A stretch of DNA of 64,000 bases, taken from positions 16,555,605 through 16,619,604 of the forward strand of contig NC_133482.1 in assembly GCF_025370935.1 (NCBI RefSeq), read 5' to 3'. Shown here in pieces: positions 24,172 to 34,775 of this stretch. Positions within the stretch are counted from its first letter, which is position 1, and every line of letters starts with the position of its first letter. The translations under genes were made by a program, and so were the position numbers. Under the pieces are notes generated by a model. That model was not told where the DNA came from. It ran no database searches and worked only from the letters and a program-made list of their open reading frames with translations. The stretch comes from Choristoneura fumiferana (Eukaryota; Arthropoda; Insecta; Lepidoptera; Tortricidae).

Positions 24172-24371
24172 GCCCTTATTGTAAGTTTTCGGTTACAAAA
24201 TACGTCTCAATCGCGTTCGCGTTTAGATCACAATTTGTATGGAAACACGAACATCGCAAACGTTTCGCTCGTTTGCCATCCAGTCGAATAAAAAAAAAAA
24301 AAAAAAAATTGTGATTTTAACGCGACCGCGATCGAGACGTATTTTGTTACCGAAAACTTACACTAAGGGTA
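24172..24371. mobile_element. Hairpin MITE with a poly(A) LINE tail in its loop
   Basis: CCCTTATTGTAAGTTTTCGG...TAGATCACAATTT is mirrored by AAATTGTGATTTTAACGCGA...CCGAAAACTTACACTAAGGG. The loop (24238-24308) holds CGTTTGCCATCCAGTCGAAT plus an A run, the 3' end of family C. Confidence 0.8.
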
Positions 24372-24404
24372 CTGATTTGTTCGTACCATTTTCAAATGTA
24401 ATTA

Positions 24405-24515
24405 GGGATTGCTCCCGGGAATTCCCGGTACTGAAATTCCCGGGAATTCCCGGGAAATTTCATCGCCCTCAGTACCGGGAAACGAAATTCATTTCCCGGG
24501 AATTCCGGTACTACA
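24405..24515. mobile_element. Palindrome-rich hAT-like terminus
   Basis: CCCGGGAATTCCCGG occurs repeatedly with GGTACTG spacers (24417-24460), and reversed TTTCCCGGGAATTCCGGTAC lies at 24490-24510. Subterminal GGGAATTCCC-type motifs are familiar from insect hAT elements. No transposase. Confidence 0.5.
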
Positions 24516-24883
24516 AAATATGTAATAATTTTAATATTTTTAATTTTTATCAAGCTGTAAATGCTGTAAATCCTCACGATGTTTTTTGGATTTGAGGCGA
24601 GAGATATTTAACATCTTTCCGTCGCCCCTCGTGTGTTATGTAATGTTTCCAAAAAACAGTATCGCTGGAACAAGTAAAACGCTTCAGTATGTTGTCAAAC
24701 AAGATCCCGACAAACAGCCTTCCAAAAATTCACATGAAACCAAAAACAGTCATCTGCCGGAGGAATAGCCGCAATGAGTCTAACAATAAAACCAATGTGG
24801 GACAAGATATCTCATACTCGTAGAACGGCTGTAGGGCTGGGAAAGGAGGGGACATGTTGGCGTCCAAATTTTTTAAGGTGCAA

Positions 24884-25205
24884 AAATCAAAAAATCAAAA
24901 TCATTTGTTCAGTAAATAGGCCGCAATGGGCACTTTTACACGTCATTTTTTAAACTACCAGCGCTTTCGGAAAGACCATCATTGCCAAGAAGAATGCGCC
25001 GCAAGAAACTTGGCAGAAAGTCATTTTTTCAACATAAAATAATTACAAATGAAATACTTAAAAACTACAGTATACAATGAAATAAAAGAAAATACAAAAA
25101 AATAATAATACAGGGATGTATGGGGTCCCTTAGTTACAAAACTAAACACTAACTATAATTTACGTTCAGTGGAAGTGTAGACTGCTTCCACCGTCATAAA
25201 TAAAA
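24884..25205 (-). mobile_element. LINE 3' fragment
   Basis: Minus-strand text TTTCTTGCGGCGCATTCTTC, then GGTCTTTCCGAAAGCGCTGG, ending in a (TTTTGAT)n tail. I know this 3' end from moth LINEs. No ORF remains. Confidence 0.6.
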
Positions 25206-25231
25206 AAAAAAAACTGAATTTTACATTTCAG

Positions 25232-25305
25232 GTCAAGTAACCATTAAACTTTTGGATTCCGAAGGCAAGCTCACGTCTGCCGCCCCCAAAGTTAGCGTAC
25301 AATAA
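25232..25305 (+). CDS. Possible orphan terminal exon, unidentified
   Basis: A pyrimidine-rich stretch with ACATTTCAG ends at 25231. After it one frame reads V-T-I-K-L-L-D-S-E-G-K-L-T-S-A-A-P-K-V-S-V-Q followed by TAA at 25303-25305. The residue pattern (alternating hydrophobics, an S-E-G-K turn) and GC-rich codons (GCC GCC CCC) look like real protein and unlike the neighbouring debris. It is wedged between a minus-strand LINE fragment and a SINE whose ATAAATAAATA tail supplies the stop codon, so the exon may be truncated or its end replaced by the SINE. A donor within AAAGTTAGC is possible but weak. No family is recognised. Confidence 0.28.
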
Positions 25306-25575
25306 ATAAATAAATAAATAAATATCACGGGACAATTCACACCAATTAACCTAGTCCCAAAGTAAGCTTAGCAAAGCTTGTGTTATGGTACTAAGCAACG
25401 GATAAATATAATTAATTATATAGATAGATACATACTTAAATACATATTAAACACCCAAGACCCGAGAACAAACATTCGTATTTTTCATACAAATATCTGC
25501 CCCGACGCGGGAATCGAACCCGGACCTCAAGCTTCGTAGTCAGGTTCTCTAACCACTAGGCCATCTGGTCGTCTA
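25306..25575 (-). mobile_element. tRNA-derived SINE (family B)
   Basis: Reverse copy of 18483-18743. The tail (AAAT)n overlaps the stop of the orphan exon at 25303, and the tRNA head ends at CATCTGGTCGTCT. Confidence 0.85.
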
Positions 25576-26136
25576 ATATATCTAATATACAATAGATGTC
25601 ATCTTTAACCACCCATGTACAAAATATTTTTAGAACCATAAACAGTTACTTTGCTCACCTGAAACCTAACGATAAGTATATTCAGAGCTACGTCTATACA
25701 ACAAATCGTTTATATTTAGTTCATTGATATGGATCTCCGCAAAGGAACGCCTGATTCAGTATAATATTCTTAGAGCCAGATTTTGGAGTTCTTAATCTTA
25801 ACACAAACCCAATGGCATTGTGTGCTGTGGCTTTAGTTTCATCGTATGTTTTTTTGGTAAGAGTGTCGTTTGGCAGAATGATCGTTTGGTATATTTTTTC
25901 TAGTCAGAACTGAAAATTTTTGCAAAAGTTGTGCGATTTTCTTGGCGTGTGCACCTTGGCTTTACAAAGCTCTATTTTGTAACGAATGTATACAATAATA
26001 TTACTTGTCACGATTTTTTATCGGCGCCAAATATTAATCTGGTAATGAAAAGTTGGTGATCAGTTAGTAAATTTGATATTTTTTAATCAATACGATTTTA
26101 GTTATTCTTACCTAGTTGATGCTCATTTTGTTTTTT

Positions 26137-26461
26137 ACAAGCTTTTATTTACCCTGTCCCGTTGTCTGTCTGTCTGCCTGTCTGTCTGTCTATCTGTCTG
26201 TCTGTCTGTAATCAAATCTTGCATGTTAAATTTGACCAACTTACAGTAGTCAGATTGACTTGAAATTTGGTACACTTATGTAAATTGCGTGTCAATACAA
26301 TAATCTGGTAATGACATCCTGGTAGTCCGACCAGGATCGTCTCCACAGGACGGAACTCTTCAACGGTTAATGACATCGACTTGAAATTTGTTTTGCAAAT
26401 GTAGTTTGGCTGACAGTACAAGTAAAGTCAACAAAAAGTACAGTCAACAAAAAAAGCTTGT
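26137..26461. mobile_element. AAGCTTGT-ended MITE
   Basis: ACAAGCTTTTATTTACCCTG at the left with a (TCTG)n run, CAACAAAAAAAGCTTGT at the right. Inverted relative to 21906-22211. Confidence 0.75.
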
Positions 26462-26464
26462 ATT

Positions 26465-27025
26465 TAAAATGAAATTCTTACTAATAACTCATTTGTTATG
26501 ACAACATCAGGCATATTGAAAAAAAAAATTGCTGATTGTTTTATTTTTTGCCGCTGTTTATTTTGCTGAGGCGGTTTCGCCTTTATTGTTTGCTGTCCCT
26601 TTTCTTCACTTCAAAGATATTTCCGACACGGCACAAAGTATAAAATAAGCTTCTAATCGCAGGGTCCAGCTTCGCCACATCTCGCTCGCACGTCTCGTCC
26701 CTATTCTTGACGTTTATCCGCGCAATTTGTATTCCCAACCGCGACCCAACCTGATTCGGGTACACCCCTGTCAGAGCCCGTCTGTCACACAGGGTGTCCT
26801 GTATTTTTATTTAGATACTGTACGCATTAAGTGGCTGACAATGACTTGGTGATTCCAAGTTCAGACAGGTGGATGAGCGATTTTTGGTGGAAAGTTTAGG
26901 TAATTTTATGGTGGGTGGCGATCTAATTTTAGAGGTCTCTTCTGTAAGAAAGTTCGACTTTGATACTCGTTTAAGAAATATATAAGAGCAACATAATGTT
27001 AATCAAGAAAAAAAGACGTAGTAAA
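26465..27025. other. Unassigned DNA left of duplication copy 1
   Basis: A GC-richer patch at 26570-26800 contains a 60-codon minus frame with no recognisable motif. No splice-bounded exon could be supported. Confidence 0.4.
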
Positions 27026-28249
27026 TTATTGGTTTTAGAGTTTTGAAATAAAATTGGTCTTTTGATAATGGAATTGCGGGAACACACGAACTTATTCTCA
27101 TTTCAATTTTCTCACTGAATCAGGATGTAAGCATTTAAAATAGTCTTGGCTTTAGAAGCTCATTATTTTGAAGAATGAGCTTCTAAAGCATTCTCACTTT
27201 GGTGAGCGATACGATATAATTCAGTCGGTCAACTAAACTAGTTCAATTTTTAGTTCCTTTAGTTCAGTGATCACTCGCGAGATTTTAAGTCTGGGAATAA
27301 AAAAGGGTCGTTTCAGTGTAGTTTCGGTGTAACAAGTAACGGAACGATACGAACTATTCGTAGCCCCGGAAACTTGTCTTGTTGCAATTATGTTCGCCGT
27401 ACCCAAATAATTTGACTTTCTCTCATTCGTACTTGAGTTTTTTTGTACTGGAACTAGAAGCTTTGCTAGTTCCGTTTGCACCGCATCTCTCATGCTGCAT
27501 CGTCGATTGAATCGCGTCGTTGGGTTAAGTAAACAAACATTTTACAGACCTTGTGAACTAAAAGACTGACGAACTTTTGGGATTCCTAAAATACACTAGT
27601 TCCTTTTCCCAACAGGTTTTAGTTCCTGAACTACTCAAGCCTAAATTAAAATCTTGAATTTTTGCATACTCTTTAGCCCAAATGCATATTTGCTCGAATT
27701 TGCTTCAATGTAATTTTCGTGAGTTCCAATTAATATAATTATTCTAACCTCTCCAATATAACATCTTTAAATGTCAAACATTTCTCACGTATTTTGCATT
27801 CTTTAGCAGACTTCATTACCGGCAGTTCTTTATTCTCCGACAAAGGATCTGCCGTCCTGTACCAATAATTACCCGCTTGATCTTTGCCGCTGACGCAATG
27901 GTCTTGAAAAAGATGTGTCTAAAGAAATGTACGCGAATGATACTAACGACCCGATCAATAGAAATTTCCATGTTACAAATAAAGAGATTTATTATTTGAG
28001 ACGAGATTTTTGCGGACTAGCATGATTTTTTGCAGTGTCTTGAGATTGTCGGGGGATGGTTTTAAGAAACCTTAAAATAGAGGGGATAATTAAATGTTAC
28101 TGTTAAGTCTTGCTGCAAGCTGCCGTATATCAAAAAAACTTCACGGATACTTTTAAATTAAAAATTAATGCGTTCTGGTTTATATTTTTTAAGATATAAG
28201 TAGCAGTAAGTAGTAGTAGTGTTATTAGTGTTGTGCGCTACCCTACATT

Positions 28250-28471
28250 AGACATTGACAATAAAAATGACGATAAAAATGCGGGTAGTTGTGCGCCGGT
28301 GTTAGTTTCGTCGGGCAGTCGCGCGAGCAGAGCGGTGGCGCGTAGTGTGCGTGTTGCGGCAGCCGCCAGTCGCGTGCTCCTGAGAAGAAGGGCTACGAAA
28401 TAGCCCGAAACATGTCGAGCTGAACTCGGTTTAAGACGTGAGTTATCCGTTACAATATCATTTAATATAAG
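28250..28471 (+). repeat. GC-rich repeat with hammerhead-like hairpin module, copy 1
   Basis: CTGAGAAG (28380), hairpin GGGCTA-CGAAA-TAGCCC (28390-28406), GAAAC (28407-28411), then a possible stem CATGTC/GACGTG. Copies at 54385-54595 (plus) and 49690-49915 (minus). The arrangement recalls the CUGANGA-hairpin-GAAA core of hammerhead ribozymes found in Penelope-like elements, but the CUGANGA part is imperfect. Confidence 0.5.
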
Positions 28472-28473
28472 TA

Positions 28474-28695
28474 CCGTAAACTGCTTCAACTTTGCCCTTT
28501 GGCCCCAACATTGCCTAATTCGATTTAGAGTCGATAACTAGCACACTTCTAGGTTTTTAAACTTTTACCCCCCCCCCCCGTAATAATAATTCCCGTGTAG
28601 ATAAAAGTTTAAAACCTATAAGAGTGCTAAGTTATCGACTCTAAATCGAATAAGGCAATGTTGGGGCCAGAGGGCAAAGTTGAAGCAGTTTACGG
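28474..28695. mobile_element. Hairpin MITE with ~100-bp arms and poly(C) loop, copy 1
   Basis: CCGTAAACTGCTTCAACTTT at the left and AAAGTTGAAGCAGTTTACGG at the right, TA flanks at 28472 and 28696. The arms match through GGCCCCAACATTGCC and CGATTTAGAGTCGATAACTA. The loop holds a run of 12 C. Confidence 0.92.
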
Positions 28696-29132
28696 TAGCG
28701 TCCACGAGTTAAACCGTCCTTAGGTCCACTTAAAGGCAACGGTATTAGGATACCACTTACCGCGGTTCGATATGCTCTTGATTTTACCGGCTTTTAGTGA
28801 AATCCTGGAATCTCAATTCAACTGCCATCTACCTAATTGGGATGCACCAAAAAAAAATAACCTATAGTTTTTATTTTATTTTTGGGAAGAATATGATATT
28901 TTAAGATACCATTTTCATCGATTTTGAATTTAGATGAGTATTTAATTTTTTATAAATGTTTTTTACGAAATACGCTGGATGACGTCACAGTGAGACAGCC
29001 ACGTTCCATTGCCTAAAAACTACATAACATAATCTGTGGCATTACAATGTGACAATAATACAAGCACGGCTTAGGGTCCTAAATGAACCATGACAAATAG
29101 TTTTATTTATTTCTCTTCTTTTAACTTCGATT

Positions 29133-29372
29133 AAATAAATAAATAAATATCACGGGACAATTCACACCAATTGACCTAGTCCCAAAGTAATATTAGCAAA
29201 GCTTGTGTTATGGGTACTAAGCAACGGATAAATATAATTATATAGATAGATACATACTTAAATACATAGTAAACACCCAAGACCCGAGAACAAACATTCG
29301 TATTTTTCATACAAATATCTGCCCCGACACGGGAATCGAACCCGGGACCTCAAGCTTCGTAGTCAGGTATTC
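29133..29372 (-). mobile_element. SINE family B, head-truncated (copy 1 of the duplication)
   Basis: Same body and B box, but broken at GTAGTCAGGTATTCAGGTAT, so the A box and 5' end of the tRNA head are missing. The same break occurs at 55243-55487, so the truncation predates the duplication. Confidence 0.85.
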
Positions 29373-29874
29373 AGGTATTCCTATGTTTGTTTAATGGTGT
29401 GATAGTAAATAGATATTTTTTATTAAAATCTGATATTTAAATTCTTTTATATTTACTTGTAACATAGTAATTTAATAATGTAAAAATACATAGGAAATAC
29501 TCGTATACATTTTGGACTTTACGATAAATGACAACTGTTTAAAGCCGGGTGCGCATCATGTGATTAAAGTTCTGTCTTTGTCACTCTTTGCTATTATAAG
29601 CAGGACAGCAACATTTCAAACTGTCAATTTGCTTTAGTGTAGACCTGCTTTAGAACTGCTTTTGTGACGGGACACTGCAGATGTCAAATGAAGGTCATTA
29701 CTTAAATTTTGTTTATTTAATTCAGTTTATCATATTTGTGAAATCTGATTTCTGAAAACGCTTCACAAAGCCTATTGCTCCAAACGGCTTTCGATTTATT
29801 ATACGTTGTCAAAAATTGGGAGATCCCAATTTTACTACGCGTGCGAAGCCACGTATATAGTCTAGTACTAAACA

Positions 29875-30345
29875 TTTTGGAGATATTGTTTGTTCCCTTA
29901 CCTTTCAAGATGTGATGAAAAGTCTTTTCTGGGAAATTGCCTACTTTTTTATAATAAAATTCCAAAAAATATTATAAATGAAACGGATACAAAATTCAGA
30001 TCTATTGTCAAGAAGACATTAATATCTAAGGCGTATTATAAAGTTAATGATTATATCATGGACAGGGATATTTGGAAATAATTCCGATCCGCATTAGCGA
30101 TCCCTTCAAATAGCGAACCTACTGTGTTAAAAATAAAGTTGTGTTAAATACTTGTGATGTATACATATCATTTAATAATATTGTAAATCTGTTTAAAAAA
30201 AAATATATACCTCGTTGAGTTTCTTGCCGGATTATTCTCAGCAGAGGTTTTTCCGAACCGGTGGTAGATTTTTTTTTGACATTCATAAGTGCTTGTTATA
30301 GCCTAAATTGAATAAAGATATTTTGACTTTGACTTTGACTTTGAT
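29875..30345 (+). mobile_element. 3' end of a non-LTR retrotransposon (CR1/Jockey-like), copy 1
   Basis: The plus frame from about 29872 reads F-P-Y-L-S-R-C-D-E then ...L-L-F-Y-N-K-I-P...S-K-A-Y-Y-K-V-N-D-Y and stops at 30081. This resembles the extreme C-terminus of LINE reverse transcriptase ORFs (L-x-x-x-N-x-[LI]-P, then L-x-x-K-A-[FY]-Y). The 3'UTR has TTTCTTGCCGGATTATTCTC and CCGAACCGGTGGTAG and ends in a (TTTGAC)n tail. It lacks the catalytic domain. No ATG opens the frame, as expected for a 5'-truncated insertion. Confidence 0.75.
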
Positions 30346-30689
30346 GGCTGTACCTACTATTGATTATTTGGCAAGATTCAAAGGCATGATGTTGACAATA
30401 AATACAGCGTTACTGAACGTGAGTGTATCGAGTGGAACGCACTTTTGTAAAGGCTTCCAATTTGGAAGGTTTCTCATATTCAGCTGTACGTGATAAACGT
30501 TAGGAAGAAAAAGACGAGGAATATTAGAGCGTTTTGATGAAATCGACAGTTCTCACGACGGAGACGTGAACTGTGACGTAATTGATGTTGGTGACAATAA
30601 AACAAATGTTCGTACCTACGAATAGGTAATAGAACAAGTACGCTAGTACTCGTATTAGTATTGGCGTACTTGGCGTCATATATATATAT

Positions 30690-31081
30690 TATACGACCCT
30701 TTGCTAGACAAAATAATATACTATACGTCCCACTGCTAGAAATCTATTATACGTCCCAGTACTAGACATCTATTATACGTCCCACTGCTAGACATCTATT
30801 ATACGTCCCACTACTAGACATCTATTATACGTCCCACTGCTAGACATCTATTATACGTCCCACTGCCTGACATCTATTATACGTCCCACTGCTAGACATA
30901 TATCATACGTCCCACTGCTAGACATCTATTATACGTCCCACTGCTACACATCTATTATACGTCCCACTACTAGACATATATTATACGTCCCACTGCTAGA
31001 CATCTATGATACGCCCCACTGCTAGAAATCTATTATACGTCCCACTGCTAGACATATATTATACGTCCCACAGCTAGCACG
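30690..31081. repeat. 26-bp minisatellite, copy 1 (about 15 units)
   Basis: Tandem units of the form CTATTATACGTCCCACTGCT plus AGACAT. The variants ACTACTAG, CTACACAT, CTGCCTGA and ATATCATAC distinguish units. It starts next to a (TA)n stretch at 30679-30690 and ends at CACAGCTAGCACG. Units are contiguous with no spacers. Confidence 0.95.
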
Positions 31082-31180
31082 TATATTATTCTGAAAAACT
31101 GCTTAAGAGACCACAGCTCAATCAAACCAATACAAATATTATTTTCTAATTCCCACAGACAGAAAATGTGGAGAAAACTG

Positions 31181-32006
31181 GGTCTGCGCGTTTCCACCTG
31201 AGATGAGCGCAGATGCGTTGCGAGGAATTTGCTTGTTATGGACCAATAGGAACGCTTCATTTACAAATCCTGTGCATCTCCAGTGGAAACAGCTCAGTGG
31301 AGCGAGGTTATTGTATATGCTAAACAAAGGAAGGATATGTGCGAGAAATGTGTTGCTAAGTACTTAGTCAATGCCTATATTCTGTTTGTTCTAACATGAT
31401 TCAAATGACAGATGCCAAACTGACGTAACTAGAGTCCCTCCTACTGTTACGCAAACTATCGATACTTTTGAGTGTTACCTGGTGCTAAAAGTGGCAATAG
31501 CATTATTTGTTGCTTTAAACGTTACACTATCGAGCTGTCTTACTTGAATTTTAAAATATAATTTATTCAACACTTGGAGTGTCACTTTCCGACTCAGCCG
31601 AACAATCTTGCAAATTAATAGTAAGTTCGTTAATTTCACCGCTTTTATTTTCACCTCTATTTGTGGTCTATTGAAACAACATTGTGGAGGCGTTCATTAA
31701 AGAAAGTAAGTTAATATAACACAGTGCCTACTTAGTAACTTAATTTGTCATCGAAATTAAGATCAAATATTCGAATAATCAGCAGTTATAATGTGATTTC
31801 ATTTTTCAAGCATTATATCTGTTGGAAAAAAAACTGTTAGCGCCTAACAAAGTTACACAATCATCATGTTTTATTTGAATCGTGTTAGAACAAATAGAGT
31901 ATAGCTACCTCGCATACTGGTGGAAATAGTCGCAAAGTTCCACATCCTCGCTACACATCCTCGCACCGCTCAGTTATCCCTTACATCTCTGGTGGAGGCG
32001 TAGCCT
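31181..32006. mobile_element. GCGTTTCCACC-family element, copy 1 of the duplication
   Basis: Left GGTCTGCGCGTTTCCACCTG, right CATCTCTGGTGGAGGCGTAG then CC. The interior has GCATCTCCAGTGGAAACAGC and CTTATTAAGAGG-like flanks. Non-coding. Confidence 0.65.
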
Positions 32007-32685
32007 AATGATGAATAAGAGCAATCGCTTATTAAGAGGAAATCCGTGTCTGATACTAAATAACCGAAGCGCGAAGAAAGACCTGATACTAAACTTCAAG
32101 ATATAAAAACTAGAGTATTGAAGTCTGAAGTAACTTCAAAGAAAGTACATTATAGTTGAGAGCACAATCGAACCGCTATCATAAAAACATACATTTAACT
32201 CAAGAAAACTTCCTAAAGGAAGCTTGAGCTCGGGGTGAAACGGTTTTTTAAAAAAACACAGGGGAGAGCTTTAGAAGTTCAGAACAAGGGTATTCTCAGT
32301 TATAATAAAGATGTTAAATTGATTTTTCATGTCCCCGTTTGCTTTTACGGCCCGTTTTTTTATTTAGAAGTCCCCGGATTCAATTGAGATTTTTAATCGT
32401 TAAGAGTTTTAATGATGTTACTTCGGGAAAGCTAGGATGGCTTGGAGTTTAACAAAGATGACGATACACTGTGTGCTGCAGGTTAGAGGTTTTTGTTTAT
32501 TATTAAATGAAATGTCGTTTTATTGATTCTGTCAGCAATAACAGTAGAAATCTGCGTGTTTTAATTTTTAAACAAGGCCGGATCGGGGCGATGGGGTTTC
32601 ACGGGGAGTCATAACCCTCCCCTGGACCTTGGGCTGAGGTCTAGGATACAGTAGATATTTTCTAAAATTAATGTCGTCTCGTGAT

Positions 32686-32720
32686 CATGGCGCATGCAAC
32701 TGTGCCGAAATATCGAGCTT
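32686..32720 (+). other. Hairpin-GAAA module, third type
   Basis: GGCGCA-TGCAAC-TGTGCC (32689-32706, one mismatch) followed by GAAATATCGAGC. Same geometry as the other modules. Confidence 0.3.
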
Positions 32721-32800
32721 CTCTAAAATCAAGGTACGAGGAACAAGAAGTAATGACCCCTTTTTACGACAAAAGAAGACAATTCACTTTGTTTGTTTTT

Positions 32801-33103
32801 ACAAGCTTTTATTTAGTTTCACCTGTCCCGTTGTCCGTCTATCTGTCTCTCTGTCTGTAATCAAATCTTGCAAGTTAAATTAGACTAACTTCCAATAGTT
32901 GGATTTACTTGAAATTTGGTATACTTATGTAAATCGCGTGACAATACAATAATCTGGTAGCGACATCCTGGTAGTCCGAACGTCTCCACAGGACGGAAAT
33001 CTTCAAGGGTTAACGGCATCGACTTGAAATTTTGTTTACAAATGTAGTTTGGGTGACAATACAAATACAGTCAACAAAAAGTACAGTCAGCAAAAAAGCT
33101 TGT
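32801..33103. mobile_element. AAGCTTGT-ended MITE upstream of the signal-peptide exon
   Basis: ACAAGCTTTTATTTAGTTTC at the left, CAGCAAAAAAGCTTGT at the right, same core. It ends about 150 bp before the putative acceptor at 33249. Confidence 0.75.
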
Positions 33104-33320
33104 ATTAAAAATTAAATTTTTGCCAAAAACTTATTTGCAATAAACAAAATGTTTCAATGTTTTATTTGCGAAAAAAAAACTAGAATCTAACGCGATTGAC
33201 GGATTTCTTGACACAATACCTAATCTAAAATGCATTCTCTTTGTTCTAGGTAAACAATAGTGTCAAAGTGTGCTAGTGCAGTGTTAGTGTAGTGGATGCG
33301 CGCGGCCCGGGCCGTGAGGC

Positions 33321-33441
33321 ATGAGCGGGCCGCGGGCCATGCGCGGGCGCCTCTGGGCGTGGCTGGCTGTCATCGCCGCCCTTGGAAGGACCACGGCGTA
33401 CACCGACACTGAGGATTTCTTGAGCGATTTGGATAAACCAG
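33321..33441 (+). CDS. First coding exon of an unidentified secreted or membrane protein (signal peptide plus acidic mature N-terminus)
   Basis: ATG at 33321 opens 40 codons plus one base, ending at a consensus donor (CCAG|GTGAGC, GT at 33442). Residues 1-11 are Arg-rich (R5, R8, R10), residues 12-21 form a hydrophobic core (W-A-W-L-A-V-I-A-A-L), and T-T-A at 24-26 gives a likely signal peptidase site before Tyr27. The mature start is acidic (D29, E31, D32, D36, D38). A second in-frame Met7 could also start translation. A pyrimidine-rich stretch ends in AG at 33248-33249, so this may be an internal exon with a short 5'UTR from 33250. The segment is sharply GC-rich against AT-rich surroundings, with GC-ending codons, unlike every repeat here. 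Intron phase is 1. I see no following exon in the window, so either the next intron exceeds 18 kb or the next exon was missed. The family is not recognised. Known: the signal-peptide layout. Inferred: secretory protein. Confidence 0.62.
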
Positions 33442-33529
33442 GTGAGCCAGTTAAAAAGTCAAATTGCAAATTGGATCTGCCGCCACGGTAGGGATGAATT
33501 AAAATTGTAAGCGAATGGGTAACTCGGTT

Positions 33530-33770
33530 TACTAATGTTTCGGCGACTAACGTTTGGCAACCTGTTTCATTTCCCAACTGTTTAATATTCCTGAAACTGT
33601 AAATATTTCAGGATTTTTATAAAACTAACCTAACCTAACTTAAGTGGTTCTACACGATGGCCCTGGAATAAATTCTGAAATATTTACAGTTTTAGAGTTT
33701 GCGAAATGAGAAGTTGCGAAATGAAACAGTTTGCCAAACGTTACGTTGCGAAAAGGTAGTACTCGGGGTA
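33530..33770. repeat. Imperfect foldback repeat (GTTTGGCAAC/GAAATGAAACAG) in the presumed intron
   Basis: ACGTTTGGCAACCTGTTTCA at the left, GAAACAGTTTGCCAAACGTT at the right, with CTGTAAATATTTCAGGATTT and TCTGAAATATTTACAGTTTT inside. A reversed copy is at 51137-51363. Confidence 0.7.
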
Positions 33771-33911
33771 ACTCACTGTCTGAGTTTTGGTAATTATGTG
33801 TCTTTACTCCAAATATATATAACCTTACCCACAAAAAGTAGGGAAACCCCCGACTTTGTCAACTCAAAGTTCAATATCTCAAAAACAAAAAAAAAGTGAT
33901 AAAAAATGACT

Positions 33912-34052
33912 AAGAACCATCGCTAGAAAACCTTTCAAATAAAAAAAAACCGCATCCAAATCGGTCCACCCGTTTAAGAGCTACGGTGCCACAGACAGAC
34001 AGACACACCTAGCGGTCAAACTTATAACACCCCTCTTTTTGCTTACGGGGTT
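33912..34052 (-). repeat. Family G repeat in the presumed first intron
   Basis: AAGAACCATCGCTAGAAAAC, TCGGTCCACCCGTTTAAGAG, TAACACCCCTCTTTTTGC. It lies 470 bp after the signal-peptide exon. Confidence 0.65.
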
Positions 34053-34695
34053 TGTAGCACAACGGAAGGACAAGAGCCGCAAGAATTTTGTTCACGCTAG
34101 ATTTAGCGTCGGATTGTCGGTATTTCGTATAAATTTGACCACGAGCATCATTTTAATTGCAAAATGATAATGAGAGCAAAAAACGCCGCAAAAAGGCTTA
34201 TTTACCTCTTCTTGCTTGTTCAGATACAGGACAGAGTTCGGACAAGTTCTTATGAATTATACAATTATTGGAAACTACTTTTGTCAAAAATATGTAGGTC
34301 TGTACCTACATTCTGTCGGTCGCGGATGTCGAACAAGAATCATGTATCAGGGTAAAAACCTTTTCATCATTCGCTATTATTTCTTCGACATATGTATAAG
34401 ATGTCAACATGATTAGTAGCAAAAAGGTATCCGGGATATGATTCAGTTTATTGGACTGTACCATGTCAAATTACTTTAAATTGGCGAAGAATTGATATTT
34501 CATAGCAACTTTTTGAGAAAAATCACAATACTACAGTATTATTACTCAATGAACGTTTAACCTATATCAACAAGTACGTGATGTCTAAACGAATGTCCTT
34601 CAGTTTACGAAGAATTCAAAATACGATCTTTTTTAATTATTTTCTCCTGTTAAAAGCCCCAACCAGTATAGGTAGGTACCTATTAGATTTTCATC

Positions 34696-34775
34696 ATCAT
34701 CATCATCATGACAGCCGAAAGACGTCCACTGCTGGACATAGGCCTCCCCCAAGGCTGTCCACTCACACTTTATCT
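34696..34775 (-). pseudogene. RTE-type LINE 3' terminus
   Basis: A (CAT)n tail, then GACAGCCGAAAGACGTCCAC and GGACATAGGCCTCCCCCAAG, nearly identical to 12800-12860. This suggests a relatively recent insertion. Confidence 0.75.

Larger units (their letters stand above)
27026..32531 (+). repeat. Segmental duplication, copy 1
   Basis: This segment recurs in the same orientation and order at 53115-64000. Shared landmarks include the 27481/53522 stretch, the hairpin MITE at 28474/54598, the SINE at 29133/55243, the LINE end at 29875/55965, the 26-bp minisatellite, and the MITE at 31181/62708. The copies are near-identical over long stretches with scattered substitutions, 1-60 bp indels and one strongly diverged patch (28081-28250 against 54119-54385). 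The left limit is where copy 2 leaves the N gap, so the true left boundary is unknown. Copy 2 reaches the window edge, so the right boundary is also open. Confidence 0.95.

Noticed and set aside
30308..30493. 61-codon frame present in both duplication copies
   Set aside because: It starts inside the (TTTGAC)n LINE tail. Identity between copies reflects the duplication, not selection.
30690..31081. CRISPR-like array
   Set aside because: Units are contiguous 26-bp tandem repeats without unique spacers, in a eukaryotic genome.
33284..33577. 97-codon minus-strand frame over the signal-peptide exon
   Set aside because: A shadow of GC-rich plus-strand coding sequence. It runs through the donor into intron repeats.
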